Assembly (NCBI GenBank): GCA_937906945.1
Contig: CALCUE010000035.1
Coordinates: forward strand, 62,001 to 126,000
DNA: 64,000 nucleotides
Source: an uncultured Clostridia bacterium
Lineage (GTDB): Bacteria > Bacillota > Clostridia > Oscillospirales > Ruminococcaceae
Direction: 5' to 3'
Shown: positions 42,700 through 49,714 of the stretch, in pieces
Layout: each line of letters starts with the position of its first letter
Numbering within the stretch: position 1 is the first letter of the stretch
Program-made: the position numbers and the translations under genes
The notes under the pieces: generated by a model
What the model was told of the DNA's origin: nothing
What the model saw: only the letters and a program-made list of their open reading frames with translations
Databases searched by the model: none

Positions 42700-43023
42700 T
42701 TATACCTCCGTAATTATAAGGTTGATCGTGCCGGGAAAGTCCTCGGAAAGGTTTCCAAGCTGGAGACGAAGGGCCGACACAAAATGCCAGGCCGCCGGTC
42801 TCGGGCTCGGCGGAAGGATACATTCGATCGTATTGTTTTCCTCGTCCACATGGACGTCACAATGGATGCGAACCACTTCCGTAATTCCGTTGATGGCCAT
42901 CTGTACAGCCGAACTTACCGAAGCACAGACAATGTCTTTTCCGCTTTCAGCATACCCCGCGTGTCCGCTGATGACGAACTTCTGGGGTTCTCCTTTTTTA
43001 TAAAAGAATTCCGCGCGGATCAT
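42700..43023 (-). CDS. prp: Ribosomal-processing cysteine protease Prp
   Basis: Prp (YsxB) removes the N-terminal extension of L27. The 107 residues carry the catalytic dyad in GHAGYAESGKDIVCASVSSA (His21, Cys33) and the helical remainder of the family. It sits between rplU and rpmA with only a few bases on either side, as in other Firmicutes with extended L27. Processing is needed for functional ribosomes. Confidence 0.95.
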   Translation of the reverse strand: MIRAEFFYKKGEPQKFVISGHAGYAESGKDIVCASVSSAVQMAINGITEVVRIHCDVHVDEENNTIECILPPSPRPAAWHFVSALRLQLGNLSEDFPGTINLIITEV

Positions 43024-43028
43024 GGTTT

Positions 43029-43337
43029 TCAGCCTTCGATCGCTTTGATCACAAGTTTCGTATAGGGCTGACGATGACCAAGAGCACGTTTGCTGCCTTT
43101 TTTGGAGCGATAGGTGAACACATTGATCTTTTTGCCTTTGCCGTTTTTAGCGACGTCAGCGGTGACTTTAGCGCCTTCCACATAAGGAGCGCCTACTTTA
43201 AGGGTGTCGCCGCCAAGGACAAGAACCTTATCCAGGGTAACTTCTTCGCCTTCGTTGGCTTCGAGTTTTTCAACGTAAATGGTATCGTTTTCTTCAACAC
43301 GATACTGTTTACCGCCGGTTTCGATTACTGCGTACAT
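43029..43337 (-). CDS. rplU: 50S ribosomal protein L21
   Basis: Binds 23S rRNA domain VI with L20. The 102 residues are full length: YAVIETGGKQYRVEENDTIYVEKLEA at the N-terminus and the basic KKINVFTYRSKKGSKRALGHRQPYTKLVI C-terminal signature. First gene of rplU-prp-rpmA-obgE. An upstream leader region resembles the L21 autoregulatory leader. Confidence 0.97.
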   Translation of the reverse strand: MYAVIETGGKQYRVEENDTIYVEKLEANEGEEVTLDKVLVLGGDTLKVGAPYVEGAKVTADVAKNGKGKKINVFTYRSKKGSKRALGHRQPYTKLVIKAIEG

Positions 43338-43424
43338 GATATTCCTTCTTTGTTTAAGACTCGCTGCGTGGTGGCGGCTTCCCTAAAAAAGGACGCACTT
43401 ATAGAGCCAGTAGCATGCGGCAAC
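43338..43424 (-). promoter_or_regulatory. L21-type leader RNA of rplU
   Basis: The 5' UTR contains ACTGGCTCTATAAGTGCG and GCCGCCACC-type segments matching the ribosomal L21 leader family as I recall it. Such leaders are thought to let L21 repress its own operon. Confidence 0.7.
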
Positions 43425-43428
43425 GTTA

Positions 43429-43457
43429 ATTATACCATAGCCTTTTCTGCCTGTCAA
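43429..43457 (-). promoter_or_regulatory. Consensus promoter of rplU operon
   Basis: TTGACA and TATAAT at 17 bp, minus strand, a strong promoter fitting ribosomal genes. Confidence 0.9.
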
Positions 43458-43472
43458 GTCCCTCAAAATGAA

Positions 43473-43498
43473 GGTTATCTGAAATTTTCGGTGGATTT
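43473..43498. repeat. Left 26-bp inverted repeat
   Basis: GGTTATC, two bases, then AAATTTTCGGTGGATTT. The inverted partner is at 44297-44322 with 24 of 26 positions paired. Together they bound an AT-rich 850-bp segment. Confidence 0.8.
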
Positions 43499-43499
43499 A

Positions 43500-43749
43500 T
43501 TTTCGGGAAGGAAAAGATAAAAAGAAAATCCGCATACAAAATGTCTATAATTTTGTATAAAGCAACCCGGAATTTCTATGCGATGAAGCCGAGATAACCC
43601 CAAAAAACAAACACCCGCATGATACGGTACAACGGCGTATAATGCGGGTAGATATGTTTTAGGGCTACAAGGAAGATATTACCCTGTATTGCTGCCGACA
43701 GGCAAGACAGGAATAAGGCGGCAAACGCGCTTTTTGATGCAAGGGACGA
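43500..43749. other. Intergenic stretch without a supported gene
   Basis: Contains an inverted pair CCCGCAT/ATGCGGG (43615-43648 region) and an open frame of about 49 codons on the plus strand (roughly 43630-43780) without start codon or ribosome binding site. Possibly gene debris; nothing firm. Confidence 0.4.
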
Positions 43750-43839
43750 TCAGGGAAAAGCGGGTAAGCCGATAATACAACCTCCGGTGACCTGCTCCAG
43801 TTCCTCTTCGGTCAGCTCTGCGAGCTTCTTGTTCAAGGT
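43750..43839 (-). pseudogene. Second double-glycine leader, 5'-truncated
   Basis: The frame reads NKKLAELTEEELEQVTGG, then a nine-residue tail CIIGLPAFP and stop. Twenty leader codons match those of the gene just upstream with nine nucleotide differences in 60, eight of them synonymous. No start codon with a ribosome binding site exists in this frame (a TTG at 43836 lacks one). It looks like a duplicated precursor gene that lost its 5' part, or one read by an unusual mechanism. Confidence 0.65.
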
Positions 43840-43991
43840 TTCAGCCGAAAGAACCCATCTTCTCCCCAGTATTCATTCCATGAATTGCCGCCGGTTACCT
43901 GCTCCAGTTCTTCTTCGGTCAGCTCCGCAAGCTTTTTATTCAAGGCTTCAACTTCCTCTTTGAGGGCATTCAGTTCTTCTTTCGTTTTCAT
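43833..43991 (-). CDS. 52-aa peptide with double-glycine leader
   Basis: The peptide starts MKTKEELNALKEEVEALNKK, continues LAELTEEELEQVTGG (Gly34-Gly35) and ends with a 17-residue core, NSWNEYWGEDGFFRLKP. The leader matches the ELxEEELxxVxGG pattern cleaved by C39-peptidase ABC exporters (PCAT), used for bacteriocins and signalling or modified peptides. AAAGGAG sits 8 bp before the ATG. No modification enzyme or transporter lies nearby, so it may be served from elsewhere. It is inside a segment bounded by inverted repeats and lies beside a second leader copy. Core identity and modification are unknown. Confidence 0.8.
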   Translation of the reverse strand: MKTKEELNALKEEVEALNKKLAELTEEELEQVTGGNSWNEYWGEDGFFRLKP

Positions 43992-44144
43992 GGGGGTATC
44001 TCCTTTCAGATTTTGATTTTATTTCCTAATACGTTGTAAAACGGAAATGTTACAGCTTTGGCAAGATTTTTTCCCTTGCAGTTCTTTATACGAAGCATTA
44101 CGAAAAAAGGCTACAAGTTTTACAATTTTTTTGCAAGGCTATTA

Positions 44145-44153
44145 TACCACATT
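44145..44153 (-). promoter_or_regulatory. Possible extended -10 promoter of peptide gene
   Basis: TGGTATAAT on the minus strand gives an extended -10 about 155 bp ahead of the peptide ATG. No good -35 is visible. Confidence 0.45.
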
Positions 44154-44296
44154 GTCAATGGCCTGTATAGCCCTTTCACATATATAATGTATTAGCTCAC
44201 TCAAAGGAGTGGCATTTTTATTCTGTAGCCTATATCAACTATAACCACCGAAAGCTCTGAAGTGGGCGGGTATGCGAAATAGCCTCCTTTTATAAA

Positions 44297-44322
44297 AAAT
44301 CCACCGAAAATTTGGGATAACC
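44297..44322. repeat. Right 26-bp inverted repeat
   Basis: AAATCCACCGAAAATTT, two bases, then GATAACC; inverted partner of 43473-43498. The flanking 44200-44400 stretch is AT-rich and holds no gene that I can support. Confidence 0.8.
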
Positions 44323-44414
44323 AAACGAAAAAATCCCCATTCTTCTGGAAAAATTCCGTGCTTCCCTTATGCTTTTCCCAATCGCCGAACAAAGATTTTT
44401 TTCTCCTCCGCCGC

Positions 44415-44443
44415 TTGTCACTCCTACCCTTTTATGTTATACT
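44415..44443 (+). promoter_or_regulatory. Promoter of mtaB and chromate transporter genes
   Basis: TTGTCA and TATACT at 17 bp with an extended TG, 32 bp ahead of mtaB. Confidence 0.75.
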
Positions 44444-44475
44444 ATTATATTATCTTATTTCCAATGGAGGCCGCA

Positions 44476-45798
44476 ATGAAGGCTGCATTTTTCACCCTCG
44501 GCTGTAAGGTCAACCAATACGAAACGCAAATCATGGAACAGGAATTCGCCAAGGCCGGTTTCGAAATCGTCACAACGGACGAAATGGCCGACGTTTACGT
44601 CGTCAATTCCTGCACCGTCACCGGCGTCGGCGACAAAAAATCCCGCCAGATGCTCCGCCATTTCCGGCGGCAGAATCCAAACGCCGTCATCGCTCTCTCC
44701 GGCTGTTATCCCCAGGCGTTTCCCGAGGAGGCTTCCGCCCTTTTAGAAGCTGACGTGGTCATCGGCAGTGCTGACCGAAGCGAGCTTCTGCCTTCCGTTC
44801 TCGACGCTCTTGACGGCAAACGGGTCGTCCATATCACGCCCCATCAGCCCGGCGAGCCTTTCGAGTCGATGCAGGCCGAAGGGATGCTCGACCGCACCCG
44901 TGCCTTTGTCAAAATCGAGGATGGCTGTGACAACCGCTGTTCCTACTGCATCATCCCGAAGGCCCGGGGACCCGTTCGTTCCAAACCGCCGAGGGACATT
45001 GAACGGGAACTGGAATTTCTCGTTTCCAAAGGCTATAACGAAGTGGTCCTTTCCGGCATCAACCTGCCGTTTTACGGCAAAGATCTCGGCCTTACACTGA
45101 CCGACGCCGTGGAGCTTGCCTGCGAGATCGTGCCCCGTGTCCGTCTCGGTTCGCTGGAACCGGAACTGCTCAAACGTTCCGACGTGGAGCGCTTCGCCAA
45201 GCTGGAAAGCTTCTGTCCCCAGTTCCACCTTTCTCTCCAAAGCGGCTGTGACAAGACCTTAGCCGCCATGCGCCGCCGCTATAACACCGATATGTACCGG
45301 GAAGTGGTCAAAAACATCCGGGAATTCTTCCCGGATGGTGCCCTCACCACCGACGTCATCGTCGGTTTCCCCGGTGAGACGGAGGAGGATTTCGAGGAAA
45401 GCTGCCGCTTTATCGAAGAGATCCGTTTTGCCAAAGTCCATATTTTCCCCTATTCCCGCCGAAGCGGCACCGACGCCGATTTGATGCCCGACCAGGTCCC
45501 GAACAAGGTGAAAACGGAACGTTGCGCCCGGATGGAAGAACGGGCCAACAAAATCCGGCAGGAATTCCTTTCCGCCCAGGTCGGTAAAACCGAGGAAGTT
45601 CTCATCGAGTCGGAGATCCATAACGGCATGATGCAAGGCTATACCAAAAACTATACGCCCGTCGTCATTCCCGCTGTCAAATCTCTGCTTTGCACCGTGC
45701 AAGAAGTCCTCGTCACCGGTGTCGCCGACGATTCCTGTGTCGGCCGTATCAAAAATCCTCCGGTGGGTTATGACCCGCTCGGGATGTTCGGAGAATAA
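44476..45798 (+). CDS. mtaB: tRNA t6A37 methylthiotransferase MtaB
   Basis: Radical SAM methylthiotransferase that converts t6A to ms2t6A at position 37 of tRNAs. The 440 residues show the N-terminal UPF0004 cluster-binding domain (AAFFTLGCKVNQYETQIMEQ), the radical SAM motif DGCDNRCSYCIIPKARG (CxxxCxxC) and a C-terminal TRAM-like region. GGAGG sets the start. Followed by two chromate-transporter half genes in the same transcript. Confidence 0.95.
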   Translation: MKAAFFTLGCKVNQYETQIMEQEFAKAGFEIVTTDEMADVYVVNSCTVTGVGDKKSRQMLRHFRRQNPNAVIALSGCYPQAFPEEASALLEADVVIGSADRSELLPSVLDALDGKRVVHITPHQPGEPFESMQAEGMLDRTRAFVKIEDGCDNRCSYCIIPKARGPVRSKPPRDIERELEFLVSKGYNEVVLSGINLPFYGKDLGLTLTDAVELACEIVPRVRLGSLEPELLKRSDVERFAKLESFCPQFHLSLQSGCDKTLAAMRRRYNTDMYREVVKNIREFFPDGALTTDVIVGFPGETEEDFEESCRFIEEIRFAKVHIFPYSRRSGTDADLMPDQVPNKVKTERCARMEERANKIRQEFLSAQVGKTEEVLIESEIHNGMMQGYTKNYTPVVIPAVKSLLCTVQEVLVTGVADDSCVGRIKNPPVGYDPLGMFGE

Positions 45799-45801
45799 AC
45801 C

Positions 45802-46350
45802 ATGAATCCGCTTTTTCAGCTTTTCTTTTCCTTCTGCAAAATCGGCGTGCTCATGTTCGGAGGCGGCTACGCCATGCTTCCGGTTCTTGAGCACGAGGTC
45901 GTCGATCAACGAAAATGGCTGACCTCGGAAGAGATTTTGGACCTCTACGCTCTGGCTCAATGCACCCCCGGCGTCATCGCCGTCAACACCGCCACCAAAA
46001 CCGGCTATAAAGTCAAAGGGATCCCCGGCGCTCTTTTTGCCACCGTCGGCGTCATCGCGCCCTCGTTTTTCATCATCCTTTTTCTTTCATCCGTACTCGA
46101 AAGTCTTTCCACCATCGCGGCTGTCCAAAAAATGCTCGCCGGGATCCGGATCGCCTCCTGCGCCATGATGATCAATACGCTCTTAAAGCTCGGCAAAGCC
46201 GGGATCCGCGACTGGATCGGCGGCGCGATCTTCGCGCTCGCGCTGATCGGTTCCTTCGTTTTTGACCTCTCTCCGGTGTGGCTCGTGCTGTTTGCCATTT
46301 TCGCCGGCATCATTACCGTCCGGTTGAAAGGGGGCAAAAACCGTGCTTGA
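45802..46350 (+). CDS. Chromate transporter, N-terminal half
   Basis: CHR family membrane protein of 182 residues with about six helices. The opening FFSFCKIGVLMFGGGYAMLPVLEHEVVDQRKWL is the ChrA signature, as is CTPGVIAVNTATKTGYK. In many Firmicutes ChrA is split into two short proteins that work as a heterodimer. The second half lies immediately downstream with an 8-bp overlap. The physiological ion may be chromate or sulfate-like. Confidence 0.9.
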   Translation: MNPLFQLFFSFCKIGVLMFGGGYAMLPVLEHEVVDQRKWLTSEEILDLYALAQCTPGVIAVNTATKTGYKVKGIPGALFATVGVIAPSFFIILFLSSVLESLSTIAAVQKMLAGIRIASCAMMINTLLKLGKAGIRDWIGGAIFALALIGSFVFDLSPVWLVLFAIFAGIITVRLKGGKNRA

Positions 46351-46909
46351 TCTCTTTTTCATGTGCTGGGAATTTTTCAAAGCCGGTCTTTTCGCCATTG
46401 GCGGCGGCCTTGTGACCCTTCCGTTCTATAACGACATGGCCGCGAAATACGGCTGGTTCACCCTGCAGGAAATCGCCGACATGATCGCCATTTCCGACGC
46501 CACCCCCGGTCCCTTCGGGATCAACATGGCGACCTTCGCCGGAAACAAGGCTCATGGCCTCATCGGTTCGGTCCTTGGCGTTTTCAGCATCGTACTGCCG
46601 AGCTTTGTCATCATCATCCTTGTCTCCCGTTTTCTCGACAAGTTCAGCGAGAACCCCACCGTCAAAGCCGCCTTTACTGGCCTTCGTCCGGCGGTCTGCG
46701 CTTTGGTCCTCCATGCCTGGTATTCCATCGCTAAAGTTTCCATTTTCGATCCCGGCGCTTTGGAAAACGGCGGCTCTCTTCTCTCTTTTTTCCGGCCGCT
46801 TCCGCTTTTGTTTTTTGTGCTTTTTCTTCTCGGTTCGCACAATTTCAAAAAGATTCCTCCGGTCGTCTGGATCGGGATCGGCGCTCTCTGCGGCCTTCTT
46901 TTCCTTTAA
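46343..46909 (+). CDS. Chromate transporter, C-terminal half
   Basis: 188-residue CHR protein, about six helices, homologous to its partner. It has the signature FFKAGLFAIGGGLVTLPFYNDMAAKYGWF and SDATPGPFGINMATFAGNKAHG. It starts with GTG preceded by AAAGGGGG and overlaps the previous gene by 8 bp. The pair forms the short-chain, two-protein version of ChrA. Confidence 0.9.
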   Translation: MLDLFFMCWEFFKAGLFAIGGGLVTLPFYNDMAAKYGWFTLQEIADMIAISDATPGPFGINMATFAGNKAHGLIGSVLGVFSIVLPSFVIIILVSRFLDKFSENPTVKAAFTGLRPAVCALVLHAWYSIAKVSIFDPGALENGGSLLSFFRPLPLLFFVLFLLGSHNFKKIPPVVWIGIGALCGLLFL

Positions 46910-46962
46910 GTAAGCCACTTTTCGGCCCTGTAAAAAATCTTCAAAAAAAATTGAAAAAACTG

Positions 46963-46991
46963 TTGACAAAGCTCCCGTTCTCGTGTATAAT
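46963..46991 (+). promoter_or_regulatory. Consensus promoter of tRNA genes
   Basis: TTGACA and TATAAT at 17 bp, about 31 bp ahead of tRNA-Asp. Confidence 0.9.
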
Positions 46992-47022
46992 AATCAACGT
47001 TGACCGCACAGAACGGTTATGT

Positions 47023-47099
47023 GGCCCGGTAGTTCAGCTGGTTAGAACGCTAGCCTGTCACGCTAGAGGTCGTGGGTTCGAGCCCCATCCGGGTCGCCA
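47023..47099 (+). tRNA. tRNA-Asp (GTC)
   Basis: Acceptor stem GGCCCGG pairs with CCGGGTC, discriminator G, genomically encoded CCA. The anticodon loop CTGTCAC carries GTC. The T-arm GTGGG-TTCGAGC-CCCAT pairs well. A full cloverleaf fits. Confidence 0.95.
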
Positions 47100-47103
47100 C
47101 TTT

Positions 47104-47179
47104 GCTGATGTAGCTCAGTAGGTAGAGCACATCCTTGGTAAGGATGAGGTCACCCGTTCGAATCGGGTTATCAGCTCCA
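47104..47179 (+). tRNA. tRNA-Thr (GGT)
   Basis: Acceptor GCTGATG pairs with TATCAGC, followed by T and encoded CCA. Anticodon stem CATCC/GGATG with loop TTGGTAA gives GGT. It lies 4 bp after tRNA-Asp in one transcript. Confidence 0.95.
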
Positions 47180-47181
47180 TC

Positions 47182-47205
47182 AAGCCGCTTTTTAAGCGGC
47201 TTTTT
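47182..47205 (+). terminator. Terminator of tRNA operon
   Basis: AAGCCGCTT/AAGCGGCTT stem with a TTT loop, then T5. Confidence 0.9.
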
Positions 47206-47232
47206 GCTATTATAACGATATTTTTCCTTTGC

Positions 47233-47277
47233 CATTCCGGAGGTATTCCCCTTTCCTCCCCAATGGCTTTTTTGTTA
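47233..47277 (+). terminator. Second hairpin downstream of tRNAs
   Basis: GCCATTCCGGAGG and CCTCCCCAATGGC arms (with mismatches), then T6. A back-up terminator is plausible. Bases 47280-47405 hold no gene that I can support. Confidence 0.6.
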
Positions 47278-47408
47278 TCTTCCCTTTCTTTTATTTTTGG
47301 GTGATTCTTTTCTCTTACCGCCCAAAAACCGTCTTTTTTCCCCATCCTTTGTCCAAAGCGCCAAAAAATCCCGGTTTTCCTTTGTGCGTTTCGCCATCTG
47401 CCATCCTC

Positions 47409-47437
47409 TTGATAAAATCGTCTCTCCCCGTTACAAT
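47409..47437 (+). promoter_or_regulatory. Promoter of small conserved protein gene
   Basis: TTGATA and TACAAT at 17 bp, 29 bp ahead of the start. Confidence 0.7.
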
Positions 47438-47466
47438 GCAGATACCATTGTTTGAGGAGGTACAAT

Positions 47467-47718
47467 ATGGAAAAACATTATTCTGTTCACTATCGGGTCA
47501 ACCGCCGCCGGGTACGGGATCCTCTGCTCGGAAAATATAGCGCCTATGGCATTTCCGGACGTGACCACACCGGGGAGATCTGGCGTCTTTCGAAAGCGTT
47601 CGGCGACCGGCTTTTTGCCGCCAGAATCGCTTTCCTGCTCAATAAAAATCAGGTTTCCCTGGTTCACGCCGATGACGTTGTGGCCGATCTGCTCTTCGGC
47701 GGAACCCTTCTGCCGTAA
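47467..47718 (+). CDS. Small conserved protein (DUF6514-like)
   Basis: The 83-residue protein is soluble. It begins with a basic strand region (KHYSVHYRVNRRRVRDPLLGKYSAYGISGR) and ends in a helix-turn segment (NKNQVSLVHADDVVADLLFG). The layout resembles the small Clostridia DUF6514 family (YGI..; short LSPIHLxDVVEDFL-like end), from memory. Function unknown. A strong GAGGAGG site sets the start. Confidence 0.6.
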   Translation: MEKHYSVHYRVNRRRVRDPLLGKYSAYGISGRDHTGEIWRLSKAFGDRLFAARIAFLLNKNQVSLVHADDVVADLLFGGTLLP

Positions 47719-47738
47719 AAAAAGCCTCCCGGTGGGAT

Positions 47739-47962
47739 GGCGACGTCATATAAGGATGTTTTTTTACAAAGAAAAGCCCGCCGAAGAAATATTTCTTCGG
47801 CGGGTTATTTCTTTTAGCTCGACAAATCGGAATTTGTCGGTGCGACTCCCTACCGTTTAGAAATGTAATCACCTGAACAAATCCCGGTTTGTCTGCGCCA
47901 ATAACGAGCATCGGATTTTGCCTTACAAAATCCAAATCTGAAAAACGTCCTTATTACACGCC
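47739..47962. repeat. Palindrome-rich element with imperfect terminal repeats
   Basis: ATAAGGATGTTTTT (47750-47763) and AAAAACGTCCTTAT (47941-47954) are inverted with one mismatch, each with GGCG or CGCC outside. Inside are a 28-bp perfect palindrome (47777-47804) and three hairpins at 47820-47839, 47877-47892 and 47913-47933. No gene is evident. The 28-bp palindrome followed by TTATTTCTTTT may serve as the terminator of the small gene upstream. Confidence 0.55.
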
Positions 47963-47978
47963 GGCTGAGGCTTTTTTC

Positions 47979-49697
47979 TTATTCTTTTATTGCCGCGATC
48001 TTTCCCAGTTCCTCTTCTTCCAGGACCCGGTAGGCCACTTTGCCGACCAGCGTCTTCGGAAGTTGACCCCTGAACTCGATATCGTAGGGCATGGCGTATT
48101 TGGCGATGTTCTTCCGGCAATAGGCCAAAAGTTCCTGCTTCTTTTCTTCGCTCGGAACAAGGCCCGGTTTCAGCATAACGAAAGCTTTGACCTTCTGGAT
48201 TTTGATCTCGTCCGGAATTCCGATGACACAGCTCATCTGGACGTATTCGTGGGCGTCCAGAATATTTTCCAACTGTGAGGGATAGACGTTATAGCCGCTC
48301 GTGACGATCATTCTCTTGAGCCGCTGGCGGAAATAAATGAAGCCGTCGTCGTCCATATAGCCGAGGTCCCCGGTATGGAGCCACGTTTTTCCGTCCTCGT
48401 GGACCCGAAGCGTATCCGCCGTCTCCTCGGGATGGTTCATGTAACCGATCATCAGCGTCGGCCCGGTGAGACAGATCTCGCCCTCTTCCCCATAGGGAAG
48501 CTCTTCCGTCGTGCCGGGTTTGACGATGGTATAATACGTATCCGGGAACGGCTGACCGATACTGCCCTCTTTATACATGTGGACCGGCGTCAGACAACTG
48601 GCTGTGACACATTCCGTAAGACCGTAACCTTCCCGGACGGGAACTTTGGCGTTGTGGTCATAAAGGAACGTATCGATCCGTTTTTTGAGCTCTACCGAAA
48701 GGGAATCGCCGCCGCTGAACACGCCTTTCAGGCAGGAAAGATCGACGCCGTCCATTACTTTCTGGCGGATCAACGCCTCAAAAAGGGTCGGCACACCGGC
48801 AATCACGTTGCAGCGATATTTTTTAATGAGCTTCGCGTAGTTTTCCGGTGTAAAACGGGGTACCAGAATACAGCGGAAACCGTTCATCAATCCCGCGTGA
48901 ACGCTGACACCAAGTCCGAATCCGTGAAAAAGAGGCATGACCGTCAGCATGGTGTCACCAAGCCAGAACATGGGCATTTCCTGGATAAGCTGCGTTCCCA
49001 AAGCGTTGAAATTATAGTTGGAAAGCAGAATTCCTTTGGTGGTACCGGTGGTACCGCCGCTGTAAAGAATGACCGCCGGGTCATCCTTTTTCCGTTCCAC
49101 CCGATATTTCCAATGATAATGCCGTCCCACGTCCATAAAATAATTCCAGCGGGTCACCGGCGCGTCCTTCGGGATCTTCGCGATCTTCCGTCCCTCGGTC
49201 AGCATATAGCCGGCCCGGATGGGTTTGGAAAGTTCGTCCTTGATGCTGGCCACAATGATATTGGAAAGATTGACCCGCTCCCGGATGGCCTCAAATTTGT
49301 GATAGAACTGATCCAGCGTCAACGCCATGATGCTTTCGGATTCTTTCAAATAGAACTCGATCTCATTCTCGCTGGAAAGCGGGTGGATCATATTGGCCAC
49401 CGCCCCCACCACGTTGATGGCGTAAAACATGATAATCGCCTGCGGGCAGTTCGGCATGCAGATGGTGATGCGGTCACCGGGACGGATCCCCACCGCTTTC
49501 AAAGCCCTCGCGCAGATCTGCACGTAGGAGGCGAATTTTTTATAGGTGGTCTTTTTCCCCATAAAGACGTAAGCGACTAGATCCGGATGTTCGTTCGCGA
49601 CCTTTTCCACCGCGTCCCACATCGAACAGGTCGGATAGCTCATATGAAACGGAACATCGCCGTAATTGTTGAGCCATGGGGTCCTTGTTTCTTTCAT
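47979..49697 (-). CDS. Acyl-CoA synthetase / AMP-forming ligase
   Basis: ANL-superfamily enzyme of 572 residues that activates a carboxylic acid as acyl-AMP and transfers it to CoA. Motifs are YSGGTTGTTKGILLSNYN (P-loop), a later YGLTECV, TGDLGYMDDDGFIYF and the C-terminal hinge KRMIVTSGYNVYP with LPKTLVGKVAYR (catalytic lysine). Closest in style to long-chain fatty acyl-CoA ligases. It shares a transcript with an E2-like acyltransferase gene 18 bp upstream. Confidence 0.9.
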   Translation of the reverse strand: MKETRTPWLNNYGDVPFHMSYPTCSMWDAVEKVANEHPDLVAYVFMGKKTTYKKFASYVQICARALKAVGIRPGDRITICMPNCPQAIIMFYAINVVGAVANMIHPLSSENEIEFYLKESESIMALTLDQFYHKFEAIRERVNLSNIIVASIKDELSKPIRAGYMLTEGRKIAKIPKDAPVTRWNYFMDVGRHYHWKYRVERKKDDPAVILYSGGTTGTTKGILLSNYNFNALGTQLIQEMPMFWLGDTMLTVMPLFHGFGLGVSVHAGLMNGFRCILVPRFTPENYAKLIKKYRCNVIAGVPTLFEALIRQKVMDGVDLSCLKGVFSGGDSLSVELKKRIDTFLYDHNAKVPVREGYGLTECVTASCLTPVHMYKEGSIGQPFPDTYYTIVKPGTTEELPYGEEGEICLTGPTLMIGYMNHPEETADTLRVHEDGKTWLHTGDLGYMDDDGFIYFRQRLKRMIVTSGYNVYPSQLENILDAHEYVQMSCVIGIPDEIKIQKVKAFVMLKPGLVPSEEKKQELLAYCRKNIAKYAMPYDIEFRGQLPKTLVGKVAYRVLEEEELGKIAAIKE

Positions 49698-49714
49698 AGA
49701 CAGGATTTCCTTTC

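Noticed and set aside
43833..43991. Programmed -1 frameshift joining the two leader copies
   Set aside because: No X-XXY-YYZ heptamer or downstream stem is visible at the join; the simpler view is duplication with truncation.
43465..44330. Target-site duplication next to the 26-bp repeats
   Set aside because: AATGAA on the left and AAACGAA on the right match only loosely, so I do not claim one.
44201..44392. 63-codon minus-strand frame across the right inverted repeat
   Set aside because: No ribosome binding site, crosses the repeat, and is rich in Phe/Trp with no similarity that I can name.
47050..47235. Small minus-strand frame over the tRNA genes
   Set aside because: It translates the complement of tRNA-Asp and tRNA-Thr, a well-known false gene.
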